Shown in pieces: positions 18,949-27,027 of a DNA stretch of 55,539 bases (position 1 is the stretch's first letter; the number at the start of each line of letters is the position of its first letter). The notes beneath the pieces are model-generated. The model saw nothing but the letters and a program-made list of their open reading frames with translations. It had not been told where the DNA came from and searched no databases. Source of the stretch: Planctomycetales bacterium (lineage in GTDB: Bacteria > Planctomycetota > Planctomycetia > Isosphaerales > Isosphaeraceae); contig DAIDHE010000467.1 in assembly GCA_027459775.1 (NCBI GenBank), positions 1 through 55,539 on the forward strand, written 5' to 3'. The translations under genes and the position numbers were made by a program.

Positions 18949-20298
18949 TCAGATTTCGGTCCATTCGCCGGGAACCGGCACGGGATAGCGGCCCTTGGCG
19001 TCGGCGCGGACCGGCGCTGGGCTGTCCTTGGTCAGGCCGGCCACGTCGTGGCAGAACTGGAAGGTCGACGAGGCGACCTCGTCCCAGGTGACGATCGAGC
19101 CGATGTGCACGGCGGCCCGCCCCATCAGGGCGACCATGTTGGTCATGCAGGCGCGCTGGCTCTCGTTGTAGGGCCGGTCGTCGCGGATCGCCTCGAGCAG
19201 GTCGTTCCACTCGGCCTGCCAGGGATAGAACTTCTCCGGCTCCGCCTTCCACGCGATGTTTTTTCTGGAGATCCTCTGGTCCTTGAACGTGTTCACGACG
19301 GCCGCGTGACTGTTGCCCGAGAACTGGCCAGCGCGCCTCGTGCCGTGAACATAGGTTGCGAAGTCGCCATGGGACCGGTTCACGTACCGTCCCGCGACCT
19401 GGGCTTTCGTCCCGTCGACGAACGTGTACTCGACCGAGTAGGCGTCGAGGTTCTGGCTGCAATCGGTGCTGTCGGCCGTTCTCCCCCCCAGGCCGAGGGC
19501 GGAGATCGGGTACGAGTCCTTGATCCAGCAGCATTCGTCGATCTGATGAATTGTCATCTCGATGAACAGACCCGCGGAGAGCCAGTGGAAGAAGTACGGC
19601 CGGCGGATCTGCCCGAGGAGCTCGCCGTCGTCCGGCTTCCAGGGCTCCATCGCGATCGCCGGGCCCATGCGGTATGCGCGGATGAGCTCGATCGGCCCCA
19701 TCGCGCCGTCGCGGATCTTCTGGATCATGGCCTGCCGGGCGACGGAATGACGGCACATCAAGCCGGCGGCGATCTTGAGGTTCTTGGTCTCGGCCGCCTG
19801 CCCGGCCCGGAGAACCTGCTTCACGCCCCCCGGATCGGGAGCGAAAGTCTTCTCCATGAAGATATTCACTCCCTTTTCCACCGCGTACTCCAGGTGGGTG
19901 GGCCGGAACGCCGCGTGCGTGGTCAAGAGCACGACGTCGCCGGGCTTGAGGCAGTCGATCGCCTTCCTGTAGGCGTCGAACCCCAGAAATCTCCGCTCGG
20001 CGGGGACGTCGACCTTGGAGCCGAACTGGTCCTTGAGCTGCTTGTACGAGCCGTCCAGGCGATCCTGGAACAGATCGGCCATGGCGATCAGCTTGACGTT
20101 CTCGCCGGGGACCAAGAGGGCGTTGCCCACGGCGCCGGTTCCCCGCCCGCCGCAGCCGACGATCGCCAGGTTGATCGTGTTGTTCTCTCCGGCGTGTCTC
20201 TGGGGGAGCGCGACTCCGGCCAGGGCCGAGGCCGCGGCAAGCCGGCCCGTGTTCTTCAGCAGCTCGCGCCGGGTTTCACTGGTCCTGGGTTCTGTCAT
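18949..20298 (-). CDS. Gfo/Idh/MocA oxidoreductase with Tat-like signal
   Basis: 449 residues from the ATG at 20298 (GAGGA upstream). The leader TSETRRELLKNTGRLAAASALAGVAL is Tat-like. The Rossmann motif is INLAIVGCGGRGTG, and EKTFAPDPGG matches the family's E-K segment. The C-terminal domain carries HQIDECCWIKDSYP, a feature of planctomycete members. It is the second gene of the unit, 103 bases after the upstream oxidoreductase and 71 before the isomerase. Probably an extracytoplasmic dehydrogenase or oxidoreductase of sugars or cyclitols with tightly bound NAD(P). The substrate is unknown. Confidence 0.87.
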   Translation of the reverse strand: MTEPRTSETRRELLKNTGRLAAASALAGVALPQRHAGENNTINLAIVGCGGRGTGAVGNALLVPGENVKLIAMADLFQDRLDGSYKQLKDQFGSKVDVPAERRFLGFDAYRKAIDCLKPGDVVLLTTHAAFRPTHLEYAVEKGVNIFMEKTFAPDPGGVKQVLRAGQAAETKNLKIAAGLMCRHSVARQAMIQKIRDGAMGPIELIRAYRMGPAIAMEPWKPDDGELLGQIRRPYFFHWLSAGLFIEMTIHQIDECCWIKDSYPISALGLGGRTADSTDCSQNLDAYSVEYTFVDGTKAQVAGRYVNRSHGDFATYVHGTRRAGQFSGNSHAAVVNTFKDQRISRKNIAWKAEPEKFYPWQAEWNDLLEAIRDDRPYNESQRACMTNMVALMGRAAVHIGSIVTWDEVASSTFQFCHDVAGLTKDSPAPVRADAKGRYPVPVPGEWTEI

Positions 20299-20401
20299 GA
20301 TCGAAATCCTCGTGAATCTGGATGAATCGGGCTCACGCCCGAGGTGGGGGGCTTCGCCCGGGTCGACCACGGCCTCGCGGCCGTGGTCGCCGCCGGGACG
20401 A

Positions 20402-21676
20402 CTAGCCGATCTTCGGCAACTCATAGCCCTTGCGGCGGGGGCGAGAGAGCAGCATGTTGGCCTGGTCGTCGCCGGCAAATTTCTCGCCCAGGGGATCCCA
20501 GTAGAGCTTGCGCCCCATGATCCTGCAGATGTTCACCAGGTGGCAAAGCGTGGTGGCGCGGTGACCGGTCTCGACGTCCGCGTTGGGCCGCTTCCGGGTG
20601 CGGACGCAGTCCAAGAAATTCTGGATATGGGCCACCGATTCCCCCCGGCCCTGCTTGGTTTCCGGCGGCGCGCCCTTGAGCAATTCGTTGGGAGAGGCGG
20701 TGAAGCCGCCGCGCTTGATCTCGATCTTCCCCTGGTCGCCGATGAAGATCGCTCCCAGGTCTTCCATGCCCCGCTTCTTCCCCTCGAGCTTGAGCATGGT
20801 TCCACTGGCATAGCGGGCCGTGACACGGGCGGAGAGCCCTTCTTCCTCGGGCCAGATCTCGATTGGGCCCGTGTTGTCCGCGCCCAGGGCGCACTGGACC
20901 TGGTCGAGGCTATGCGTTCCCCAGCCGGTCACGCCCCAGGACTGGCCGCCGGTGTCGTAGTCGATGTAATGACCCCAGCCGAACTGAAGGTCGTGATTGT
21001 AGGGGCGAAGCTCGGCCTGGTTGCACCACTGGTCCCAGTCGAGCCCGCGGGGAATCGGCTCGGGGGCCCGGGGCGTCCAGCCCATTCCGGGCAGGAAATT
21101 GAAGGTGATGACGGTGTGAATCTTGCCGATCGCCCCCTCCCGCACCAGCTTGCTGGCGTACTGGTTGATCGGCATGGAGCGCTGCTGCGATCCCGTCTGG
21201 AGAACCCGGTTGTACTTCTGGACCGCCTGAGCGAGGTATCGGCCCTCGGCCACCGTCAGTGTCAGCGGCTTCTCGGCGTAGACGTCCCGACCGGACTGGA
21301 GGACGTGGAGGCAGGCCAGAACCCGGGCGTGGGTGGTGGTCTCGACGAACACGGCGTCGAGTTTCTCCTTCTCGAGCATCTCCTGGTAATGCTGGTACGT
21401 CTTCCACTTGTCGCCGCCGGGAACGGCCTTGGCGGTCTCGCGGCACCGGGGGAGATAGCAATCGGCGGCGGCGACCACCTCGGCCCCCGGGAGGGCCTCG
21501 CCGGTCAAGATCCAGCGTGCCCGCCCCCCCAGGCCGATGAAGCCGAGCTGAATACGGTCGTTGGCCCCGGGCCGCCCCGGACGAGCCAGGGCGTCCCCGG
21601 GCACCAGGGTGGGAAAGGCGAACGTCGATGCGGTTGCGGCGGCAATCGATCCGCGGAGCCAATGGCGACGGTTCAT
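20402..21676 (-). CDS. Gfo/Idh/MocA oxidoreductase with signal peptide
   Basis: 424 residues. The start at 21676 (MNRRHWLRGSIAAATASTF) is supported by AAAGGG and a twin-arginine-type leader; the longer upstream frame crosses a terminator-like hairpin. The Rossmann motif is IQLGFIGLGGRARW, the E-K segment is AEKPLTLTV, and RGLDWDQWCNQAELRPYN is typical of the exported family members. First gene of the 21676-17888 unit. With a second, divergent Gfo/Idh/MocA enzyme next to it, two oxidation/reduction steps on one substrate are plausible. Confidence 0.87.
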   Translation of the reverse strand: MNRRHWLRGSIAAATASTFAFPTLVPGDALARPGRPGANDRIQLGFIGLGGRARWILTGEALPGAEVVAAADCYLPRCRETAKAVPGGDKWKTYQHYQEMLEKEKLDAVFVETTTHARVLACLHVLQSGRDVYAEKPLTLTVAEGRYLAQAVQKYNRVLQTGSQQRSMPINQYASKLVREGAIGKIHTVITFNFLPGMGWTPRAPEPIPRGLDWDQWCNQAELRPYNHDLQFGWGHYIDYDTGGQSWGVTGWGTHSLDQVQCALGADNTGPIEIWPEEEGLSARVTARYASGTMLKLEGKKRGMEDLGAIFIGDQGKIEIKRGGFTASPNELLKGAPPETKQGRGESVAHIQNFLDCVRTRKRPNADVETGHRATTLCHLVNICRIMGRKLYWDPLGEKFAGDDQANMLLSRPRRKGYELPKIG

Positions 21677-21803
21677 GGAAGACCCTTTCTCGGTCAGGTC
21701 ATGAGGTTGGAACCTAAAAAACGGGCGAGGCTCGGGCAGGGGAGGGAGCACCCGTGTGGTCGTCCCGCCGCCGGTCTGGCAGTCAGACGGCCCGGGGGGA
21801 ATG

Positions 21804-21842
21804 AAAAAAGCCCCGCCGGCGTGCAGAACGCGCCGTGGGGCC
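21804..21842 (-). terminator. Intrinsic terminator or attenuator hairpin
   Basis: On the minus strand a GC-rich stem (GCCCC...GGGGC with an inner GGCG...CGCC, about 9 base pairs and a small internal loop) is followed immediately by TTTTTT. It ends transcription coming from the kinase gene 300 bases upstream. If the candidate promoter at 21895-21923 is real, it would instead lie in the leader of the oxidoreductase gene at 21676. Confidence 0.6.
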
Positions 21843-21894
21843 ACCTTGGCTGGATTCCCCGACCTATCACGAGCCGGGAAATAATTCTGCTTTC

Positions 21895-21923
21895 ATTCTC
21901 CATCCCGCCAGCGCCGGGGTCAA
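21895..21923 (-). promoter_or_regulatory. Candidate promoter for the Gfo/Idh/MocA unit
   Basis: Minus strand: TTGACC (21923-21918), a 17-base spacer and GAGAAT (21900-21895). It matches the consensus at five and four of six positions. Transcription from here would pass through the hairpin at 21804-21842 before reaching the start at 21676. Promoter calls by eye in GC-rich DNA are weak, so this is tentative. Confidence 0.35.
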
Positions 21924-22140
21924 GTAGGTGGGATCAATAACATCCGCTTGCTCAAGGAGGCCGACGTCCCAAGGCTGAATTATCTCGGCGAAGAACGGGC
22001 GTGGTGCATCAGCAAGCCGCTGGGTACGGAGTACGGACAGGCAGTGTTGGCTTGAACCGCCGGATGTCGCTCGCTAGACTTCACGCATGGATGCGCCCTT
22101 GTGACAGTGATGTGCTTGGGTGCCAAATCGCCCTAACCGA

Positions 22141-23604
22141 TCACCCCTCCATCGAGTTCAGGCCGAGAACCCAGTTCCGCGATGCAGGGCCTTTCTCGCG
22201 CTTTGCCTGTCCTTGCTCGCGCTGCTCGGCGAGCGTCTTCGCCTGCTCGCGGCGGACGATGGCCATGCCGACCAGGGACGCAGCCGAAAGCAGGACAAGC
22301 GCCACGATGCCAGACCCGACGATCGCAGGGTGCCGCCGCGACCAGGCCCGTAATCGCTCTCGAGCGGTCGGCCGACGAGCAAGGATCGGCTGGCCGTCGA
22401 GGAACCGCTCTAGATCGTCGGCCATGGCCTGCGCCGTCGCGTAGCGGTCGGCCGGCTCCTTGCGGAGCGACTTGAGAACGATGGTCTCGAGCTCCACGGG
22501 AATCGCCCGCGCCAGGGAACGAGGGGAAGCCGGCTCATCGTCGGTGATTTGCTGGATCAGGGTGTTCCGGTCGCGCCCGTCGAAGGGAGGTCTGAGCGTA
22601 AGCAGCTCATAGAGCGTGGCCCCGAGCGAATAGACGTCGCTCCGATGATCGACGATTCCGGGCCCGGCGCGAACCTGCTCCGGGCTCGCATACCGCAGCG
22701 TGCCGAGCAATTCTCCCGTGATGGTGAGCCCGGCGTTTCCGGTCACCCGGGCCAGTCCGAAGTCGGTGACCCAGAGCTGCCCGCGGAGGTCCAGCAGCAG
22801 GTTCCCCGGTTTGACGTCCCGATGCACGATTCCCGCCTGGTGGGCGTGCTCGAGCGCCAGCGCGGCCTGTCGGCCCAGCCCGGCCACGCGGCTGAAGTAC
22901 TGGAGCTTGTCCGCGGATCGCTCGCGCGAGATCGTCGTCGCGGCGGATGTTGATCCCGCCGCTGAAGGCGGCTCGGGTCGTCCCTTCTCGGTCTCCGCGT
23001 CGGCGGTGCCGCCGGGTTGCTCGTCGCTGAGAGCGCGCAACTCTCCGATCAGGGCGGCGAGGCTCTGCCCGTCGATGAACCGCATGGCATAATAGTGAAC
23101 GCCGCGTTCGCAGCCGACCGCGTGTACTGGCACGATCCTCTCGTGCTGCACGTGGGCCGCCGCGAGAGCCTCGGTCTTGAAGCGCTGGAGCCGGCGGGGG
23201 TCGATCGCCGCGGCGAACGGCAGGATCTTGAGCGCGACCCGTCTCCGCAGCGAGATCTGCTCGGCCTCGTAGACGACCCCCATCCCGCCCCGGCCCACCT
23301 CGCGGAGCAGGCGAAAGTCGCCCAGCTCGCCGAGGCTCGCGGCGGGATCGCCGGGCTCGTCGCGGATCGGCCCGATCAAGGCATGAGCATCTCTTTCACT
23401 GCCAGCGCGAAGAGGGGCTGTCAGCCGCGCCAGCTCGTCATGGCCGGCGAGGAACGTCTCGAGGTCGGGCCGGAGGTCGGGGTATGCATCCATGAGGAGG
23501 CCGCGGTCGGGGTCGCGGCCTTCCTCAAGGGCCTCGACGAAGGCCAGAAGAATTCGGTTCCGCCGGTCCTCGCGGTCGGGGTCTTCGGTCGGATCATGCG
23601 CCAT
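22141..23604 (-). CDS. Membrane Ser/Thr protein kinase, probably truncated
   Basis: 487 residues from the ATG at 23604, overlapping the sigma gene stop by 11 bases. The Hanks-type domain is complete: Gly loop GRGGMG (104-109), Lys126 in VALKIL, HRDVKPGN (261-268, Asp263), DFG (281-283), then an APE-like YASPEQ. The block between Gly loop and catalytic loop holds a low-complexity insertion (about 195-225). One transmembrane segment (about 428-450) follows and the protein ends 37 residues later. Planctomycete relatives usually continue with long extracytoplasmic TPR or WD40 repeats, so this gene seems cut short. It probably signals to the adjacent ECF sigma factor. An intrinsic terminator lies about 300 bases downstream. 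Confidence 0.88.
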   Translation of the reverse strand: MAHDPTEDPDREDRRNRILLAFVEALEEGRDPDRGLLMDAYPDLRPDLETFLAGHDELARLTAPLRAGSERDAHALIGPIRDEPGDPAASLGELGDFRLLREVGRGGMGVVYEAEQISLRRRVALKILPFAAAIDPRRLQRFKTEALAAAHVQHERIVPVHAVGCERGVHYYAMRFIDGQSLAALIGELRALSDEQPGGTADAETEKGRPEPPSAAGSTSAATTISRERSADKLQYFSRVAGLGRQAALALEHAHQAGIVHRDVKPGNLLLDLRGQLWVTDFGLARVTGNAGLTITGELLGTLRYASPEQVRAGPGIVDHRSDVYSLGATLYELLTLRPPFDGRDRNTLIQQITDDEPASPRSLARAIPVELETIVLKSLRKEPADRYATAQAMADDLERFLDGQPILARRPTARERLRAWSRRHPAIVGSGIVALVLLSAASLVGMAIVRREQAKTLAEQREQGQAKREKGPASRNWVLGLNSMEG

Positions 23605-24178
23605 CGCCCGGCCCCTCTGGTTCGTGGAGCAGCTCGCGGAGCCGCCTGAGCCCGCGGAAGAGCAGGCCGACGGCGGCCGGTCGCGTGCGGCCGATCCGCT
23701 CGGCCACTTCGGCCACCGTGAGCTCATTCAGGTAGTGCAGCTCGACGACCCTGCGCTGGTCGTCGGGCAGACGGGCGAGGGCCTGGGCAAGCCGCGCCAG
23801 ATCCTCGCCGCGGACGGCCCGCTCGCTTGGTGAGGTCTGATCGGCCGCCAGCAGGCCCTCGAGCCGGGACGAGGAGTGATCGAGCTCGGCCTCGAGCGAT
23901 CGCTCGCGGCGGGGATCGCGCGCCTGGGTGTCGAACCGCCGGGACGCCGCCGCCAGGGCGTTCGCCAGGATGGCGCGGAGCCAGGCCAGCCACTCGCCTT
24001 CCGTCAGCCCGCGGAACTGGTCGCGCCGTTCATGGGCCTGCAAGATCGCCTGCTGGACGATGTCGGAGGGGTCGAGCTTGGCGCGCATGCGCGGGCCGAT
24101 CTGAAGCCGGACGAGCAGGCGGAGGTAATCGCGGTGATCCTCGATCCGGCGGACGTCGTCGCGAGCAGTCGGTTGCAT
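23594..24178 (-). CDS. ECF RNA polymerase sigma factor (planctomycete type)
   Basis: 194 residues from the ATG at 24178 (GGAACG upstream); a GTG 15 codons earlier is possible but adds only a Gly/Arg-rich leader. Region 2 spans roughly 16-85 (KLDPSDIVQQAILQAHERRD, then WLAWLRAILANALA). Region 4 is near 135-185 (LPDDQRRVVELHYLNELTV, VAERIGRTRPAAVGLLFRG). No anti-sigma gene is seen; instead the gene overlaps a Ser/Thr kinase gene. This is the arrangement of kinase-linked ECF groups in planctomycetes, where phosphorylation is thought to control the factor. Its 5' end lies inside the long direct repeat, and an identical 5' end occurs at the left window edge. Confidence 0.9.
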   Translation of the reverse strand: MQPTARDDVRRIEDHRDYLRLLVRLQIGPRMRAKLDPSDIVQQAILQAHERRDQFRGLTEGEWLAWLRAILANALAAASRRFDTQARDPRRERSLEAELDHSSSRLEGLLAADQTSPSERAVRGEDLARLAQALARLPDDQRRVVELHYLNELTVAEVAERIGRTRPAAVGLLFRGLRRLRELLHEPEGPGDGA

Positions 24179-24581
24179 CGTTCCGCGCCCCCGTCGCCCT
24201 CGGTACCACGTGAAGCCTTCCACGTCGGCTCTCGAATCAAGTTACGGCAACGCCGCCTCGCGCCGATAGGCCCTTATGGCCCGCTCAATCATGAACTCTT
24301 GATGGTTGTCTGATGATTCAACTACCCCCTGGTGGCCCATGAACGTCGCACGGCGGGTGGGCCGAATTCCAAGGTTTTCAGGCCTCACGGGTGGAAAACT
24401 GGCGTCGAACCATGGCCAGAAACCGCACGAAACTCTCGACCTCGGCGCTGGCCCCGAAAGATCGGCGATCCTAACATGCTGACAGGCATAGGAGTTACGT
24501 CGATGCTGCTGATTTTACGTCACGGCCGAGCCGTGCGATGAACAACGGCCGCCAGGAAGGAGAGTCCACATACAGAATTGA
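24101..24581. repeat. Long direct repeat, right copy (partner 1-481)
   Basis: See the left copy for the differences. This copy covers the sigma gene start and the roughly 400 bases upstream of it, which hold no established gene. It includes a 32-codon minus-strand frame (24242-24340), a GTTTTC...GAAAAC hairpin (about 24373-24398) and the CACGGC/GCCGTG inverted repeat (24521-24535). Recombination between the two copies would delete or duplicate 24.1 kb, including the whole polysaccharide operon. Confidence 0.9.
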
Positions 24582-24600
24582 TTCAATCGCAGCGGGTTAC

Positions 24601-24626
24601 AAGCTGGGGATCTAGGATTCGAACCT
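24601..24626 (-). repeat. Candidate attachment site: copy of tRNA-Gln 3' end
   Basis: These 26 bases are identical, in the same orientation, to 40308-40333. They comprise most of the T arm, the 3' acceptor strand and three bases past the 3' end of the intact tRNA-Gln gene. The match stops inside the T stem and the rest of a tRNA is absent, so this is not a second gene. A short displaced tRNA 3' end facing an intact tRNA is the classic trace of site-specific integration. Confidence 0.7.
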
Positions 24627-24821
24627 GGAATCCGCGATTCCGCGTCGCATCGGCGTGATACCGGTTTGACGCTGGAAAACCATTGGTCACAAACCGTTTA
24701 CGTCGATGCTCCACCCGTTCACATTGTAGAAGCGTCGCGGTCGCACGGGCAGTGCTGTTGCCAAATTGTTGCCAGATTCTTTGGGATTGATCGCGCCTGC
24801 TTTTTGCAGGAGAATCGGCTT

Positions 24822-25034
24822 ATGAGCACGACCGAAGCGAAAGACGCCGGCATTCCCGCGGACGTGATGGCCGAACTGGAGTACGCTGCTCAACTGGCGG
24901 CCAGCGGCCGGAAAGACCCTGCGTTCGCGAGGAGGATCGCGGAGGAGGCAGCACGCATCCGCGAGGAAGTTAAGCGCAAGTATGGCCTTCTGGACATTGG
25001 CGTCCCCGCCATCCGCGAGCTTCGCGACGAATGA
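24822..25034 (+). CDS. Putative antitoxin of a PIN-type toxin pair
   Basis: 70 residues from the ATG at 24822, with GGAGA upstream (AGGAGAATCGGCTT). The protein is small, charged and helical (MAELEYAAQLAASGRKDP, EEAARIREEVKRKYG), with no clear DNA-binding motif. Its stop overlaps the start of the PIN-domain gene (ATGA), the standard order for VapBC-like pairs, and this context is the main argument for the call. It would bind and neutralise the toxin and may repress the operon. Confidence 0.65.
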   Translation: MSTTEAKDAGIPADVMAELEYAAQLAASGRKDPAFARRIAEEAARIREEVKRKYGLLDIGVPAIRELRDE

Positions 25035-25456
25035 AATACGTGCTGGATTCATGCGTCGGCTTCAAGACACTTCTGGTGGAGCAGGACTCCGACAAGGCCC
25101 AAAGGCTCTGTGAGGACTACCAGAAGAACGTCCACGAGCTGCTCTCCCCGGATGTCTTCGCCGTGGAGATCGCCCACGCGATCACTCGGGCCGAGCGACA
25201 GGGCAGGATCTCACCCGCGGAAGGAGCACGGCTCCTCACCGACATGCTAAACCGCCTCCCGGCGATGCACGCCTCCCTTCCGCTGCTGCCCCGGGCGTAT
25301 CACATTTCTTCAGACGCCCGGAGAGGCGCCTATGACTGTCTCTACGTCGCCCTCGCCGAACGCGAAGGCTGCGAGCTGATTACTTCCGACGATAAGCTCA
25401 TCAGAAAGCTTCAGCCACGGTTTCCGTTCATCCTCCCCCTGGCGTCATTGCCGTGA
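25031..25456 (+). CDS. PIN-domain toxin, VapC-like ribonuclease
   Basis: 141 residues. The PIN fold is shown by the N-terminal MKYVLDSC (Asp6), Glu46 in VEIAHA, YDCLYVALAE (Asp102) and ITSDDKLI (Asp120), the acidic residues that bind metal in PIN nucleases. Length is normal for VapC-like proteins. Translation is coupled to the preceding small gene. Such toxins cut tRNA or rRNA when the antitoxin is degraded; in an island they often act in maintenance or abortive defence. Confidence 0.85.
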   Translation: MKYVLDSCVGFKTLLVEQDSDKAQRLCEDYQKNVHELLSPDVFAVEIAHAITRAERQGRISPAEGARLLTDMLNRLPAMHASLPLLPRAYHISSDARRGAYDCLYVALAEREGCELITSDDKLIRKLQPRFPFILPLASLP

Positions 25457-25498
25457 ATGTGGTTTCCGACACAAATGCTCTTCGGTGCGGAACAAAAC

Positions 25499-25930
25499 AT
25501 GAGTGACAGCAAACAAGACAGGCCTCTCCGCAAGGTCCAGTGGACTGCCGAAGACCGGGCTCGCCACCAGGCCATCCGAGACATGTTCCGAGACTGGCAC
25601 CCCTCTCCCGAAGAGTTGATTGCCGGCGGCGAGGGGGCGAACTTCGACCTCCACGGCGAGTATCGCGAGCTGCGGCCGTTCGTTGAGGAGATCAAGCGGG
25701 CCCGCGAGGGGGCGGGACTCACCTTGGCCGAGGTGTCCCGGCGTTGTGGGATTGACCAGCCGGCCCTGTCTCGCCTGGAGACCGGGCACAACAAGAACCC
25801 GACTCTGGACACGCTTTGGCGCTACGCTGCCGCGGTCGGGCAGCGCCTGGTCCTGACCACCGAAGCGATCCGCGACACGCGGCCAGCGCAGAGCAATGCG
25901 AAGCGGGTCCGTGCGGCACGAGAGAGGTAG
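25499..25930 (+). CDS. XRE-family helix-turn-helix regulator (antitoxin-like)
   Basis: 143 residues from the ATG at 25499 (MSDSKQDRPLRKVQW). The C-terminal half has a Cro/CI helix-turn-helix: IKRAREGAGLTLAEVSRRCG, then DQPALSRLETGHNKNPTLDT. The N-terminal half (RARHQAIRDMFRDWHPSPEEL) is charged and helical. Similar proteins serve as antitoxins of HigBA/RelE-like pairs, but no toxin of that kind is next to it. It follows the PIN gene by 42 bases and may regulate the small accessory genes around it. Confidence 0.8.
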   Translation: MSDSKQDRPLRKVQWTAEDRARHQAIRDMFRDWHPSPEELIAGGEGANFDLHGEYRELRPFVEEIKRAREGAGLTLAEVSRRCGIDQPALSRLETGHNKNPTLDTLWRYAAAVGQRLVLTTEAIRDTRPAQSNAKRVRAARER

Positions 25931-26050
25931 GCTGCGGGGTCAAGGCACGGCAATCCGGAATGCGATCGTGAAATCGATTCAGGCCCCCGGACTGTCGCCG
26001 CAATGGTCTCAATCGACGGTCCATTCCTGAGCCGTCTTCCGGAGGTAGTG

Positions 26051-26779
26051 ATGAACCAGGATAAATTCAGAGAATTCGTCGTGGCCGCATCGAAGCAAGC
26101 CATCAACCCAGTTGGAAAAATCGGCCATCTCGTGCTCACGCAAACGGTCCCGACCGGGGAACCGGAAATTCGAGAACCTGAAATGCGGCATGCCCTTGCA
26201 CAAGAAGCGGAGAGACGGCTACTGACATACGGGATCGAGGTTCCCACTGACTTGAAGTATCGGTTCGTTGATGCGACCGGCGAACGAAAAGTGGCAGCTC
26301 GCCATGATTTCGTGATTCTAGAGCAAGCGAACGCTGGCTGGAACCGGTCGATCCTGCTTGAGCTGAAGCGAGATCAACCGGCAATGGAGATCCGTGAAGG
26401 TCAACTTTGTTGCCCCGCAATCAGCAAGGATTTTCAAAAGCTTCTGTTGGAACAAGCGACGAACGGCAAGGGACTACTCCACATTCTCCACGCTGCTGAT
26501 GCTGGCACCCTTGACGCCCTGCTGCAGAAATACCGAGTCGCTTTGACGGGAGCCCTTGGAGCATCGCGGAAAGCCCTTGAACTGCTCAAGACTCGGCCAC
26601 AGAGTTGTTGGTTCACGCTGTTCATTCTCGTGGTCCGCTGCAGAGGTCAACAGGGACAGAATAGGCCGTTCTTGTATTCTCTAACTCTGGATCAGTTCGG
26701 GCCGGGCCTTGAAAATGCCCAGGATGTTTTCCCAATGAACGATTTTCGATTGCTGTGCCTCACTGAACAGGGCCAGTAG
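26051..26779 (+). CDS. Hypothetical protein, possible PD-(D/E)XK nuclease fold
   Basis: 242 residues; the ATG at 26051 follows GGAGG by a good spacing. I do not recognise a family. The N-terminal half has the order seen in PD-(D/E)XK nucleases: a helix with Glu (REPEMRHALAQEAERRLL), then Asp86 in ARHDFVILE, then ILLELKRDQ with Glu104 and Lys106. The C-terminal half is helical, with a hydrophobic strand FTLFILVVRC. The segment between 25930 and 26051 is short and the orientation matches the XRE gene. Nuclease activity is inferred from the motif pattern only. Confidence 0.55.
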   Translation: MNQDKFREFVVAASKQAINPVGKIGHLVLTQTVPTGEPEIREPEMRHALAQEAERRLLTYGIEVPTDLKYRFVDATGERKVAARHDFVILEQANAGWNRSILLELKRDQPAMEIREGQLCCPAISKDFQKLLLEQATNGKGLLHILHAADAGTLDALLQKYRVALTGALGASRKALELLKTRPQSCWFTLFILVVRCRGQQGQNRPFLYSLTLDQFGPGLENAQDVFPMNDFRLLCLTEQGQ

Positions 26780-27027
26780 GGAACTCGAACGCCCGAGCGA
26801 GACCCGCAGTCTTCGTCTCTAGACCATAAACAAGCGTGATAACGTCCCCGAAATCCGAGCATTGTCTATGCGGAAATATCCCGGCTCATGACGTTCCTTC
26901 CACGCCCCGGCGGTCTCGGCCGCCGTTTTCCGCTCGATCTTTCTTGGGCATCTCTCTTACTCCCCTCTTTGCTCGGCGGCCGCGGTTGATCGGGGCATCC
27001 GGACCCCGACTTCAATATCCTGTGGTC

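Larger units (their letters stand above)
21677..22140. other. Intergenic region between kinase and oxidoreductase genes
   Basis: 464 bases without a convincing gene. It contains the hairpin and candidate promoter listed separately. On the plus strand a short frame ending at about 22055 reads LKEADVPRLNYLGEERAW and then CISKPLGTEYGQAVLA with coding-like codons but no start. It may be the tail of a lost gene; I could not assign it to a family. Confidence 0.5.

Noticed and set aside
20015..21940. 641-codon plus-strand open frame
   Set aside because: Complement of two Gfo/Idh/MocA genes; no recognisable protein features.
21940..22055. Short plus-strand frame with coding-like codons (LKEADVPRLNYLGEERAW)
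   Set aside because: No start, no ribosome site and no family I could name; recorded only as a possible gene tail.
24601..24680. A second, complete tRNA at the 26-bp match
   Set aside because: Beyond the T arm neither an anticodon arm nor a 5' acceptor strand can be found, so only the 3' end is present.
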